Shown here one piece after another: positions 26,469-37,030 of a stretch of DNA of 64,000 nucleotides. The DNA is taken from contig CAWEOA010000007.1 in assembly GCA_963810615.1 (NCBI GenBank), forward strand, positions 558,001 through 622,000, given 5' to 3'. This DNA is from JARRQJ01 sp963810615. Its GTDB lineage: Bacteria; Pseudomonadota; Gammaproteobacteria; DRLM01. How positions within the stretch are numbered: the first letter of the stretch is position 1; each line of letters starts with the position of its first letter. A model generated the notes under the pieces. The model was not told the DNA's origin. It worked only from the letters and a program-made list of their open reading frames with translations, and ran no database searches. The position numbers were made by a program, and so were the translations under genes.

Positions 26469-27241
26469 GCGCCGGGTGCCCGGCCCCTCAATATACTCTC
26501 CACCCGCAACAAATCTTCTTCCGTATCCACGCCGGCCTCCGGTTCCACCGCGGCATGGGCGACGTGAATTCGATAGCCGTACCATAAGGCGCGCAACTGT
26601 TCCAAGGATTCCAGTTGCTCCAGGTGGCAGGCCGGACGATCCACGTACTCGGTCAAAAATCCGCAACGATAGGCATACAAGCCTATATGACGAAAATAGT
26701 CGGCATTAGCGTCCAACTGCGGCGGGGTGGCGCCGAAACGCTCCCGGTCCCATGGGATGGGCGCCCGGCTAAAATATAAGGCGAACCCGCCTTGATCCAT
26801 CACCAGCTTGACCACGTTGGGATCGAACAAGTGCGCGGCCCGGGTCAAGGGCGCGCAGAGGGTGGCGATACTCGCCTGGGGATGGGCAGCCAGATCTTCC
26901 GCCACCTGGCGGATCAGCGACGGCGGCAGCAGCGGTTCATCCCCCTGCAGATTGACCACGATAGTGTCCGCCGCGTAATCCCGCTGCCTCGCCACCTCGG
27001 AGAGCCGCTCGGTTCCCGAGCGATGCTGCGGCGAGGTCATGCATACCTGGGCGCCGAATTGCGCCGCCGCGTCGCGAATCCGCTCGTCGTCGGTAGCAAT
27101 CAGCACTTCATCCGCACCGCTGTCCATGGCGCGTTCGTAGACGTGCTGGATCATGGGTTTGCCGGCCAGCAGGCGCAGCGGTTTACCCGGCAGGCGGGTC
27201 GCGGCGTAGCGCGCCGGAATGACCACCTTGAAATACGTCAC
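26465..27241 (-). CDS. kdsB: 3-deoxy-manno-octulosonate cytidylyltransferase
   Basis: 258 residues from GTG 27241 (VTYFKVVIPARYAATRLPGKPL). The frame extends 32 codons upstream, but that part is the trm112 gene in another frame. The N-terminal IPARYAATRLPGKPL is the CTP-binding signature; ATDDERI, VNLQGDEPL and HIGLYAYR are family motifs. KdsB activates KDO as CMP-KDO for the inner core of lipopolysaccharide. The GTGA overlap with the trm112 stop indicates translational coupling. It belongs to the lipid A operon running down from comEC. Confidence 0.96.
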   Translation of the reverse strand: MTYFKVVIPARYAATRLPGKPLRLLAGKPMIQHVYERAMDSGADEVLIATDDERIRDAAAQFGAQVCMTSPQHRSGTERLSEVARQRDYAADTIVVNLQGDEPLLPPSLIRQVAEDLAAHPQASIATLCAPLTRAAHLFDPNVVKLVMDQGGFALYFSRAPIPWDRERFGATPPQLDANADYFRHIGLYAYRCGFLTEYVDRPACHLEQLESLEQLRALWYGYRIHVAHAAVEPEAGVDTEEDLLRVESILRGRAPGA

Positions 27242-27420
27242 TCCACTTCCTCGTCGGCGGGCAATTCCCGCGCCTCTTCTTCCAGCATGATGGGGATATC
27301 GTCGCGAATGGGATAGGCCAGGCGATCCCCTTTGCATATCAGCTCATTGGCGCTTTTGCGGTAGAAGAGCGGACCCTTGCAGATCGGGCACACAAGAATA
27401 TCGAGCAGCTTCTTATCCAT
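27238..27420 (-). CDS. Trm112/YcaR family zinc-ribbon-like protein
   Basis: 60 residues from ATG 27420 (MDKKLLDILVCPICKGPL), preceded by AAGGAAG. This is the standard length and start of the family. One CPIC pair is present; the second Cys pair of eukaryotic Trm112 is missing, as in most proteobacterial members. Eukaryotic Trm112 activates methyltransferases; the bacterial role is unclear. It sits between lpxK and kdsB as in E. coli (ycaR) and Pseudomonas, and overlaps the kdsB start by four bases. Confidence 0.92.
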   Translation of the reverse strand: MDKKLLDILVCPICKGPLFYRKSANELICKGDRLAYPIRDDIPIMLEEEARELPADEEVE

Positions 27421-27602
27421 GACATCTTCCTTTTGCTTCGTTGCGGCATGCATGGCGGCGGCGCGCTGCATCCGGCGCACAATTGTACCTCACTTCACTG
27501 CTGTCCCATTTACATTATTCGACATGGATGTAACTGTTAGTTGAGATGCGCTTTTTTAATGGTGACGGTTATTCCGGGCATGAAATACCCAGTTAAAATG
27601 TT

Positions 27603-27723
27603 CCTTCTCCCTTCGGGGAGAGCGAAGCGAGGGGGGCGCAGCCGTCAGGATGAGGGGGATAAATAATCAAAGCGTTAGCTTTTTAAATCCCCTCACCCCA
27701 ACCCTCTCCCGGTGGGAGAGGGA
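27603..27723. repeat. imperfect palindromic intergenic repeat
   Basis: The left part (CTTCTCCCTTCGGGGAGAG ... GATGAGGGGGAT) and right part (ATCCCCTCACCCCAACCCTC then CCCGGTGGGAGAGGG) form a long inverted repeat with nested hairpins. It lies between the trm112 start and the lpxK stop. Similar C/G-rich elements are scattered between genes in many gammaproteobacteria. Confidence 0.7.
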
Positions 27724-27751
27724 GTATGGGATAGCAGTGACCGCACTTGAA

Positions 27752-28786
27752 TTATTCCACGCTGTACGGCGTCATGATATTCACGATCAGGCGCTGCAGG
27801 CGCTGTTGACAGTCGCCGTCGATCCGGGCGCTCACCGGGACATACCAATGCAGCGGTCCGGCAAATCCCCGGCACTTCACCGCATCCTTTTCGGTCATGA
27901 TCACCGGCAGATCATCGTCGAAATGCAGATCCGCGGCCTGAAAGCGGTGGTGGTCGGGGAAGGGATGTTCCACCACCGTCAAGCCCTGGCCGCGCAAGTG
28001 GGCGAAGAACCGCCCGGGATTGCCGATGCCCGCCACGCCGTGGACGGTGCTCCCCCGCCACTCGCCGAGGTCGCGCTCGCGCAGGGGGCCGACCAATGAC
28101 TGCGCCACACTGCCGGACAGCTGCATGCCGCATTCGCTGGACGTGGCTGCGCCGTTGAGCACGATGAGATCCACGCTGCGCAGACGGGCCGCCGTCTCGC
28201 GCAAGGGCCCCGCCGGCAGGCAGCGGCCGTTGCCCAGGCGGCGCTCGCCGTCGATGACCACGATTTCCGCGTCGCGGCGCAAGGCGTAGTGCTGCAGGCC
28301 GTCGTCGCAAACCACCACATCGCACCCGTAGTCCTTGATCAGGCGGCGCGCCGCCGCCGCGCGCTGCGGCGCCACCACCACCGGACAGGCGGCGCGGCGG
28401 GCGATCAACACCGGCTCATCACCCACCCTGGCGGGATCGCTGTCGGCGCTGACCGTCTGCGGCCAGGTTTCGGCGTTGCCGCCGTAGCCGCGGCTCACCA
28501 CGCCCGGATCATATCCCTCCGCGCGCAAGGCCTCCACCAGCCAGATCACCAGTGGCGTCTTGCCGGTGCCGCCCACCGTAATATTGCCGACCACGATCAC
28601 CGGCACCGGCAATTTATGACTGCGCAGCACGCCGCTTTTGTAGGCGAAACGCCGCACGGAGACCAATATGCGAAACAATGCGCTCAACGGCAGCAGCGCG
28701 ATGCTCAATGGATGGGAGCCGTACCACAGTGAAGTGAGGCGCACGCGGAAACCTTTTAATAAGCCATCATCTATCCCAACCGCCAC
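27752..28786 (-). CDS. lpxK: tetraacyldisaccharide 4'-kinase
   Basis: 344 residues starting at GTG 28786, directly after the msbA stop. An N-terminal membrane-anchoring helix (about residues 28-45) is followed by the P-loop VGGTGKTP at 71-78. GDEPVLIA, CDDGLQHY (Asp of the catalytic pair) and the late MTEKDAVKC are LpxK motifs. It phosphorylates the 4' position of the lipid A precursor at the inner membrane. Adjacent msbA, trm112 and kdsB place it in the usual lipid A/KDO operon. Confidence 0.96.
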   Translation of the reverse strand: MAVGIDDGLLKGFRVRLTSLWYGSHPLSIALLPLSALFRILVSVRRFAYKSGVLRSHKLPVPVIVVGNITVGGTGKTPLVIWLVEALRAEGYDPGVVSRGYGGNAETWPQTVSADSDPARVGDEPVLIARRAACPVVVAPQRAAAARRLIKDYGCDVVVCDDGLQHYALRRDAEIVVIDGERRLGNGRCLPAGPLRETAARLRSVDLIVLNGAATSSECGMQLSGSVAQSLVGPLRERDLGEWRGSTVHGVAGIGNPGRFFAHLRGQGLTVVEHPFPDHHRFQAADLHFDDDLPVIMTEKDAVKCRGFAGPLHWYVPVSARIDGDCQQRLQRLIVNIMTPYSVE

Positions 28787-30583
<1,797 letters not shown>

Positions 30584-30587
30584 GGGC

Positions 30588-31016
30588 TTAATGCTTACCT
30601 TCCGTCGTGTTCTTGGTCGCGATCGATAGATGTACCAGGCCGACCTGGCGTGCCGCATCCATGGCGGTCACCACCGCCTGATGCGGGGTCTGGCCGTCGG
30701 CACTGATGGTCAGCGGCGGATGTTCCCGTTTGCCGATGACAATCTGCAAGGCCTTCTTCAAGGTCTCGACCTGGGTATTCACCACCCGCTTGCCGTTGAC
30801 GTAAAAATTGCCGTGGACATCGATGGTCAGGTCGATGGGTTTATCCTGACTTTCCTGTTTCTGTTGTTGCGCGGCCGTGGGCAGATCGATGCGGATCTGG
30901 GATTGGTCCTTGAAGGTGGTGGATACCATAAAAAAGATCAGCAGCATGAACACCACGTCGATCAGCGGGGTCAGGTCGATGGCGGGACTCTCGCGGCGGA
31001 ATTTGCGCAGGTTCAT
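30588..31016 (-). CDS. exbD: ExbD/TolR family biopolymer transport protein
   Basis: 142 residues: a short cytoplasmic N-terminus, one transmembrane helix (about residues 17-35, containing the conserved Asp in LTPLIDVVFMLLIFF) and a periplasmic domain. With ExbB it uses the proton gradient to drive an outer-membrane partner such as TonB. Its start overlaps the exbB stop by four bases. No tonB is visible nearby. In Pseudomonas the same pair sits between comEC and msbA. Confidence 0.94.
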   Translation of the reverse strand: MNLRKFRRESPAIDLTPLIDVVFMLLIFFMVSTTFKDQSQIRIDLPTAAQQQKQESQDKPIDLTIDVHGNFYVNGKRVVNTQVETLKKALQIVIGKREHPPLTISADGQTPHQAVVTAMDAARQVGLVHLSIATKNTTEGKH

Positions 31017-31648
31017 CGCGCTTGTCCCTCAAGGGCGGTTTGTTCCCGCTCGCCATGGAGGATCTCCACCATCTTGAGGGCCTCCTGCTCCATGGTGGAT
31101 ACCAGTTCATCCACCTTGCGCTGAAAGTAGCGATGCGCGATCAGGCTGGGAATGGCGACGGTCAAACCGGCCACGGTGGTGATCAAGGCCTCGGAGATGC
31201 CGCCGGCCAATACCGCTGGATTGCCGACCCCGGAACTGGTGATGTTGGAAAAGATGCTGATCATACCGAGTACCGTGCCGTACAAACCCAGCAGAGGGGT
31301 AACCGCGGCGATGGAACCCAGGGTGTTGAGATAGCGCTCCAGCTCCAGCACCACATGACGGCCCGCCTCTTCGATGCTCTCCTTCATTATCTCGCGGCTG
31401 TGCTCGCGGTTCATCAGTCCCGCCGCCAGCACCTGTCCCAGGGGCGAAGCGGCCCGCAACGCCGATATGCGCGCTACATCGAGATGTCCGCTCTTCGCCC
31501 ACTGCCAGATCTGCGTGACCAATTGCCGAGGACAGATGCGTTGCCGGCGCAATGACCAGATACGCTCTACGATGATGGCTATCGCCGCTACCGAGCAGAT
31601 AATGATCGGCAGCATGACCCAGCCGCCTTCCCGCACTAACTCAAACAC
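31013..31648 (-). CDS. exbB: ExbB/TolQ/MotA family proton channel protein
   Basis: 211 residues from GTG 31648. Three transmembrane helices are seen: near residues 12-28 (MLPIIICSVAAIAIIVE), 110-135 (GSIAAVTPLLGLYGTVLGMI) and 155-175 (ALITTVAGLTVAIPSLI). The TPLLGLYGTVLGMI and GLTVAIP motifs are those of ExbB/TolQ. It forms the proton channel with ExbD. It lies 97 bases downstream of comEC and overlaps exbD by four bases. Confidence 0.95.
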   Translation of the reverse strand: MFELVREGGWVMLPIIICSVAAIAIIVERIWSLRRQRICPRQLVTQIWQWAKSGHLDVARISALRAASPLGQVLAAGLMNREHSREIMKESIEEAGRHVVLELERYLNTLGSIAAVTPLLGLYGTVLGMISIFSNITSSGVGNPAVLAGGISEALITTVAGLTVAIPSLIAHRYFQRKVDELVSTMEQEALKMVEILHGEREQTALEGQAR

Positions 31649-31744
31649 GCGATTCCGTTCCTTTCCGACACCGGGTGCCGCATTCAGCCAAGCCTGTCAT
31701 CATACTTGATTAGCCTAGCGGCCAAAAGCATACTCCTCACACAA

Positions 31745-34069
31745 TTAAGGACTATTCCAATAGTGGCGCGCCTGTTGGCGAAAGGTGTCGGGCCGCAGCG
31801 ACGCCGCTGAACCGAGCCGGAAAGTGATGGCGCCGCTGTGCGCCGAATCCAGGAGCCGTGCCCCCTCCGCCGCATAGCGGCTCACCACCGCCGGCTTGGG
31901 AAAACCGTAGCGATTGTGATAACCCACCGCGAACAGGGCGTAAGCGGGATCGACGGCCCGCAAAAACGCCGCCGTCGAAGAGGTATTGCTGCCGTGATGC
32001 GGCGCGACCAGGATGTCGCTGGGCAGTTGCGCATCTTGTTTGTCCAGCAGGAGACGTTCACTGCGTTGTTCGATGTCACCCGGTAACAGCAGGGTCTGGC
32101 GCGCGGTTTGCACCCGCAACACGCAGGAGGCGTCGTTGCCGCGATAAGGTTGATCGGCGAGCGGATAGATGATTTCGAAGCTGACGCCGTCCCATTGCCA
32201 GCGTTGCCCCGCCTGACAGGATTCCACCCGGCCCTGCGGCCAATGGATCTTGTCGGGTACGCTGGTGAGGAGTCGCTGCACCGCGGTTTGCTGCAACACC
32301 GCCGCGGCGCCGCCGCGATGATCCATATCACCGTGGCTGACGATCAAGGTATCGATGCGGTGAATGCCGTAGTGGCGTAAAAAAGGCACGACGACTGCGC
32401 TTCCCGCATTAAAGCGCTCGCCGCTGGCGGGTCCGGTATCGAATACCAGGACATGCCCCGCTGTCTCCACCACCGCCGCCAGTCCTTGCCCGACGTCCAG
32501 CAAGGTGAACCACGCTTCTCCCGGCCCCGGCCGGGCGGGATTCACCAACACCATGGGTGTCAGTAATACGCAGCCCAGCCAGCGCCCCGGTATTCCCCGC
32601 GGCGCCAGCAACCAGAGTATCCCCAACAGGGCCGGCGCATAGGCCCATGCCGGCGGTTCCGGCTGTAGCCATTGCGCCATGCCGCTGTGTGTCAAGCCCT
32701 GCAATAGCGGCCAGAGCCAGCCCATGGCACCGTCCGCCAGGCTGAGCAACACAGCGCCCACTGCCGGCATCGGCAATAACAACACGCTGCCGAGCAAGGT
32801 CAGCGGCACCACCACCAGGGTCACCCATGGGACGGCGATGAGATTGGCCACGGGCGCGACTAAAGAAACGCGTTGAAACAGGATCAGCATCAGCGGCATC
32901 AATCCCAGGGCGATCAAGACTTGCACGCGCCCCCACCGCCACCACAGACCTCGCGGCGCGAGCCGTTGTCCCATGCCGTAGAAAATTACCGCCACCGCTG
33001 CAAACGACAGCCAAAATCCCGCCTCCAGCACGCTGAGGGGATCCCATAGCAACACCAGTATCAGCGCCCATGCCAATAGATGACTGGGGCGGATTTTTCG
33101 TCCCGGCAGCATACTGCCCAACACCACCGTCACCATGATGAGGCTGCGTTGGGTGGGGATGGAGAAACCCGCCAAGGCCGCATAAGCCAGCGCGGCGCTT
33201 ATCCCCGCGATCGCGGCGAGCTTGGGCGCGGGCCAGCGCAGGCATAGACGCGGGAACCGTGACCATAAGGCCCGCATGAGAAAAAAGGCGATAGCGGCGA
33301 CGATCCCCACATGCAGGCCCGAAATGGCCACCAGGTGATTGGTGCCGGTGGCGGTCAAGGTCCGCCACTGCGCGGGACTGATCGCTTCACGATCACCGAT
33401 GGCCAGGGCGCGAATAATGCCGGCGAATTCGCGCTCATCCAGGGCGGCGGCGATGTGCTGAGCCAGGTCTTGGCGCAGACGATTGATGGGCTGATCCCAG
33501 GCGCGGCTGAGTATTAAACGATTGTCCTCCTTGTCGCGCACATAACCGGTGGCGCGGATGCGGTGGCGGAACAGCCAGGCCTCATAATCAAAGCCGCCCG
33601 GATTACGCAGGCCATGGGGACGCTTCAGGCGCACATGCAAACGCCAGCGGTCGCCGACATGCAAAACCGCATCGGGGTAGTACCAGTTCAATGCGATGCG
33701 GCCGGGATTGGGTATGGCGCGATCGCCCTGATAGCATTTCGCCACCTCGAATTCAAAATGGGCGCGCCGTGCATCCCGTTCCGGCAGGGAGGCAATCATG
33801 CCTTCCACCACCACATCCCGGCCTTCCAGCGCCACGGGCAATTGTCGCTGCAAGACCAGCGCGGCACTCAACCATGCCCACAAAAACCCTAGGGATACTA
33901 TGAAGATCAAGCGCAGCGGCCGGTAACGCCACGCCGCCATCGCCAGCGGCAGGGACAGCAGTCCCCACCACGGATCGGGCAAGGCCGGCAGCAGTTGCAA
34001 GAGACCGATCCCCGCCAGCAGCGCCAGGGCGCTTAGGGGGATGCTGCAACGCACCGGGAAACCGGGCAT
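31745..34069 (-). CDS. comEC: DNA internalization competence protein ComEC/Rec2
   Basis: 774 residues. N-terminal helices and a DUF4131 domain are followed by the competence domain with about eight helices (TNHLVAISGLHVGI near residue 245 is a family hallmark) and a C-terminal metallo-beta-lactamase-like domain with VSHGDMDHRGG and LVAPHHGSNTSS. ComEC carries single-stranded DNA across the inner membrane during transformation. The gene is full length without breaks, so DNA uptake potential is plausible, though pilus genes are outside this window. It is divergent from the DUF2062 gene. Confidence 0.95.
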   Translation of the reverse strand: MPGFPVRCSIPLSALALLAGIGLLQLLPALPDPWWGLLSLPLAMAAWRYRPLRLIFIVSLGFLWAWLSAALVLQRQLPVALEGRDVVVEGMIASLPERDARRAHFEFEVAKCYQGDRAIPNPGRIALNWYYPDAVLHVGDRWRLHVRLKRPHGLRNPGGFDYEAWLFRHRIRATGYVRDKEDNRLILSRAWDQPINRLRQDLAQHIAAALDEREFAGIIRALAIGDREAISPAQWRTLTATGTNHLVAISGLHVGIVAAIAFFLMRALWSRFPRLCLRWPAPKLAAIAGISAALAYAALAGFSIPTQRSLIMVTVVLGSMLPGRKIRPSHLLAWALILVLLWDPLSVLEAGFWLSFAAVAVIFYGMGQRLAPRGLWWRWGRVQVLIALGLMPLMLILFQRVSLVAPVANLIAVPWVTLVVVPLTLLGSVLLLPMPAVGAVLLSLADGAMGWLWPLLQGLTHSGMAQWLQPEPPAWAYAPALLGILWLLAPRGIPGRWLGCVLLTPMVLVNPARPGPGEAWFTLLDVGQGLAAVVETAGHVLVFDTGPASGERFNAGSAVVVPFLRHYGIHRIDTLIVSHGDMDHRGGAAAVLQQTAVQRLLTSVPDKIHWPQGRVESCQAGQRWQWDGVSFEIIYPLADQPYRGNDASCVLRVQTARQTLLLPGDIEQRSERLLLDKQDAQLPSDILVAPHHGSNTSSTAAFLRAVDPAYALFAVGYHNRYGFPKPAVVSRYAAEGARLLDSAHSGAITFRLGSAASLRPDTFRQQARHYWNSP

Positions 34070-34108
34070 AATGGACGGTCACCATTGTTGCCCACGCAGG
34101 TTGTCGCT

Positions 34109-34642
34109 GTGCCGAAACGGATCATCAAACGCTATCTCCCTGATCCTCACAAGGTCCGCGACCACAAACATCTGCAGTTCTTCGGACAACTCCTCCATGA
34201 TCCCAATCTCTGGCACCTCAACCGGCGCTCGGTCGCGGGGGCCTTTTCCGTGGGTTTGTTCTCCGCCTTCGTCCCGGTCCCCTTCCAAATGGTCCTGGGT
34301 GCGGCGGGGGCCATCATCTGGCGTGTCAATCTGCCGTTGTCGGTGGGTCTGGTGTGGCTCACCAATCCCGTGACCATGCCCCCGGTCTTTTATTTTGCCT
34401 ACAAACTCGGCACATGGATACTCGGAACCTCACTTCATAAAGGCCTCACCTTCCAGGTATCCTTACAGTGGCTAATGGGCGAATTGACGGTGATCTGGCA
34501 GCCCTTTCTGCTGGGCTGCTTCGTCCTGGGCACGGCGAGCGCCGTACTGGGCAACATGACGATTCGCCTGATGTGGCGCCTGCACGTGGTTCGCTATCTG
34601 AGACGCAAACGGCTCAAGCGCCAGCAGAGCATGGCGTCCTAA
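34109..34642 (+). CDS. DUF2062 membrane protein
   Basis: About 177 residues from GTG 34109 (VPKRIIKRYLP); an upstream TTG at 34085 is less likely. The N-terminus is basic (LPDPHKVRDHKHLQFFG), then comes RRSVAGAFSVGLFSAFVPVPFQM and several helices, including NPVTMPPVFYFAYKLG, with a basic C-terminal tail. These are hallmarks of DUF2062, an inner-membrane family of unknown function often near lol and comEC genes in gammaproteobacteria. It is transcribed away from comEC and toward lolD, whose end is 12 bases on. Confidence 0.88.
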   Translation: MPKRIIKRYLPDPHKVRDHKHLQFFGQLLHDPNLWHLNRRSVAGAFSVGLFSAFVPVPFQMVLGAAGAIIWRVNLPLSVGLVWLTNPVTMPPVFYFAYKLGTWILGTSLHKGLTFQVSLQWLMGELTVIWQPFLLGCFVLGTASAVLGNMTIRLMWRLHVVRYLRRKRLKRQQSMAS

Positions 34643-34654
34643 TCCACAAGACAC

Positions 34655-35347
34655 CTATCCCTGCAATATTCCCTGTTCCAGATGCAGGGTGCGGTCGAGG
34701 CGCTGCGCCAGGCGGGGATCGTGGGTCACCACCACGAAACTGGTGCCCATATCGCGATTCAGCTCCAGCATCAAATCATAGACCTGATCGGCGGTCTTAT
34801 AATCCAGGTTACCGGTCGGTTCGTCGGCCAACACGCAGCGCGGTTCGGTGACCAGCGCCCGCGCCACCGCCGCCCGCTGCCGTTCGCCGCCGGACAGTTC
34901 ACCGGGCTTGTGCTTGAGGCGATGCCCCAGCCCCACCCTCTCCAACAGAGGTTGCGCCTTGTGTGTGGCGGCCTTGGGACTCAGGCCGCGGATCAACAAG
35001 GGCATGCACACGTTTTCCAAGGCGCTGAATTCCGGCAGGAGATGATGGAATTGATACACGAAACCCAGGGCGCGGTTGCGCAGACGGCCCCGGTCGACAT
35101 CGCTGAGCTCGGCCATGTTGGAGCCGCCTACCCACACCTCGCCCTGCGTCGGCTTATCCAGCCCGCCCAGCAGATGCAGCAGAGTGCTTTTGCCTGAACC
35201 GGAGGCACCGACGATGGCGAGGCGCTCCCCCGCCGCCACATCCAGATTGATGTCCTTGAGGACTTCCACCGTCGCCGGACCCTCGGTATAGATCTTGGCA
35301 AGATGGCGGCAATGAATCACCGGCTGTTCCGTGATGGGCTTATTCAT
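34655..35347 (-). CDS. lolD: lipoprotein-releasing system ATP-binding protein LolD
   Basis: 230 residues. Walker A GASGSGKST, then the Lol-type FVYQFHHLLPEFSALENV, which distinguishes LolD from other MacB-like ATPases, signature LSGGERQR, Walker B CVLADEPTGNLD and switch His in VVTHDPRLA. It powers release of outer-membrane lipoproteins to LolA. Its start overlaps the lolC/E stop by eight bases, so the two are coupled. Confidence 0.96.
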   Translation of the reverse strand: MNKPITEQPVIHCRHLAKIYTEGPATVEVLKDINLDVAAGERLAIVGASGSGKSTLLHLLGGLDKPTQGEVWVGGSNMAELSDVDRGRLRNRALGFVYQFHHLLPEFSALENVCMPLLIRGLSPKAATHKAQPLLERVGLGHRLKHKPGELSGGERQRAAVARALVTEPRCVLADEPTGNLDYKTADQVYDLMLELNRDMGTSFVVVTHDPRLAQRLDRTLHLEQGILQG

Positions 35348-36587
35348 AGCGCAACGCCTCGGCCGGCTGGGTGCGCGCCGCCCGCCATGCCGGGTAGAGG
35401 GTCGCCACCAGGCTCAATACCAGCGATACCCCACAGATCCTGATCACGTCGGGCCACTGCAGGTCCGAGGGCAGTTCACTGATGTAGTAGACGTCCGCGG
35501 AGAGAAACTCCACGTGGAACAGATGCTCGATGATGGGCACGATGGTTTCCACATTGAGCGCCAGCAATACCCCGGCGATACCGCCCAGCAAGGTACCCAC
35601 GATGCCGATCACCGATCCCTGCACGATGAAGATGGTCATGATGGAGCGCGGCGTGGCGCCGAGGGTGCGCAATACCGCGATGTCGGCTTCCTTGTCGCGG
35701 ACCATCATCACCAGGGTGGAGACGATATTGAAGGCCGCCACCGCCACGATCAACAGCAGGATCACGAACATCACGGTCTTTTCCATCTGCACCGCCCGGA
35801 AAAAATTCACGTGCTGCTGCGTCCAGTCGCTGACTATGTAGCCGGGCGGCAGGTTTTTGGATATGTCACGGGCGATGGCCGGTGCGCGCAACAGATCATC
35901 CAGCTTTAAACGAATGCCGCTGACCCCGTCGCCGAGGCGAAACAAGGTGGCCGCATCCTGCAGATCCAGCACCGCCAGACCGTTGTCGTATTCATACATG
36001 CCGACCTCGAAGATCCCCACCACGGTGAAGCGTTTCAGCCGCGGCAATATCCCCGCCGGCGTCACCGTCGCCTGCGGCGTAACCAAGGTCACCTTGTCTC
36101 CCACCCAGGCCCCAAGGTGCAAGGCCAGGTCCTTACCCAGTACGATGCCGAACCCGCCTGGATGCAGATCATCCAGTGAACCTGCGACCATCTTGGCGCC
36201 GATATCCGAGACCTCGCTTTCCTCGCCGGGCAGCACACCGCGGATCAAGCTGCCGCTGACGCCCTGAGTCCCGCTGAGCATCCCTTCCCCGTCGATGTAC
36301 GGCGCGGCGCCCACGACGTGGGGCTGTTTCACCAAAGTAGTCCGCAGCGCGGGCCAGTCGCGCAATCTGCCGTCAGGCTCGCTGACCGTGGCATGGGAGA
36401 CCACGCCCAGGATGCGGTTACGCAATTCCTGCTCGAAACCGTTCATCACCGACAACACGGTGATCAGGGCCATCACGCCCAGGATGATGCCCAGCATGGA
36501 GGTCAGCGCGATAAATGAAATGAAATGATTGCGGCGTTTGGCCCGCGTATAGCGCAGTCCGATGAAAAGTTCGAGCGGTTTAAACAT
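35340..36587 (-). CDS. lolC: lipoprotein-releasing permease LolC/LolE
   Basis: 415 residues: a transmembrane helix at about 25-50 (FIALTSMLGIILGVMALITVLSVMNG), a large periplasmic domain, and three helices in the last 150 residues including FNIVSTLVMMVRDKEADIAVLRTLGA, the family hallmark. It extracts lipoproteins from the inner membrane with LolD. Only one permease gene is present, so this may be the single LolF-like form or the partner may lie elsewhere. LolC versus LolE cannot be separated by eye. Confidence 0.93.
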   Translation of the reverse strand: MFKPLELFIGLRYTRAKRRNHFISFIALTSMLGIILGVMALITVLSVMNGFEQELRNRILGVVSHATVSEPDGRLRDWPALRTTLVKQPHVVGAAPYIDGEGMLSGTQGVSGSLIRGVLPGEESEVSDIGAKMVAGSLDDLHPGGFGIVLGKDLALHLGAWVGDKVTLVTPQATVTPAGILPRLKRFTVVGIFEVGMYEYDNGLAVLDLQDAATLFRLGDGVSGIRLKLDDLLRAPAIARDISKNLPPGYIVSDWTQQHVNFFRAVQMEKTVMFVILLLIVAVAAFNIVSTLVMMVRDKEADIAVLRTLGATPRSIMTIFIVQGSVIGIVGTLLGGIAGVLLALNVETIVPIIEHLFHVEFLSADVYYISELPSDLQWPDVIRICGVSLVLSLVATLYPAWRAARTQPAEALRYE

Positions 36588-36787
36588 GGGCGGGAATTAA
36601 ACCACAAAATACGCGCAGGGTCTTTACCCAGTTACACCCCGGGAATCGGGATTGACATCTGCTGCAACAATGGACTCGGCTCAAGCACCTCCCCACCGGC
36701 ACCAAATCTACACCCAGGTGTTCTTCATATTATCGGCTTCCGGGGCAACTGCGCATTACCTAAGGAAGGCTGATTAATTCTTTTGAC

Positions 36788-36927
36788 GTCATTCCGGCGA
36801 ATAACCTCAAGAGCATAAATACCGTAAAGTGCACAAGTACCCTAAAGGGCATATAAGCCGGAATCCAGACCTCCCCAAAATAACGTTACTGGATTCCGGG
36901 TCTCCGCTACGCTACGCCCGGAATGAC
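36788..36927. repeat. 140-base palindromic element with terminal inverted repeats
   Basis: The ends are GTCATTCCGGC (36788-36798) and GCCCGGAATGAC (36916-36927). Inside, CCGGAATCCAG (36858-36868) and CTGGATTCCGG (36889-36899) form a second inverted pair. The last 39 bases (36891-36929) recur exactly at 62164-62202. It fills most of the 440-base gap between lolC and the 37031 gene. It looks like a small non-coding mobile or palindromic repeat; no gene lies inside it. Confidence 0.75.
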
Positions 36928-37030
36928 AAATTAATTAGAGTTTTCCTAAGAACCGGGATAGTTTTTTTGTTATGGCGGCGGCACGCAGGGAGCGGCGCAT
37001 CCGGCACGGGATACATCAAAACTCTGTTGC

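Noticed and set aside
32409..33368. 319-codon frame inside comEC
   Set aside because: Same-strand alternative frame in GC-rich DNA; comEC motifs occupy the other frame without a break.
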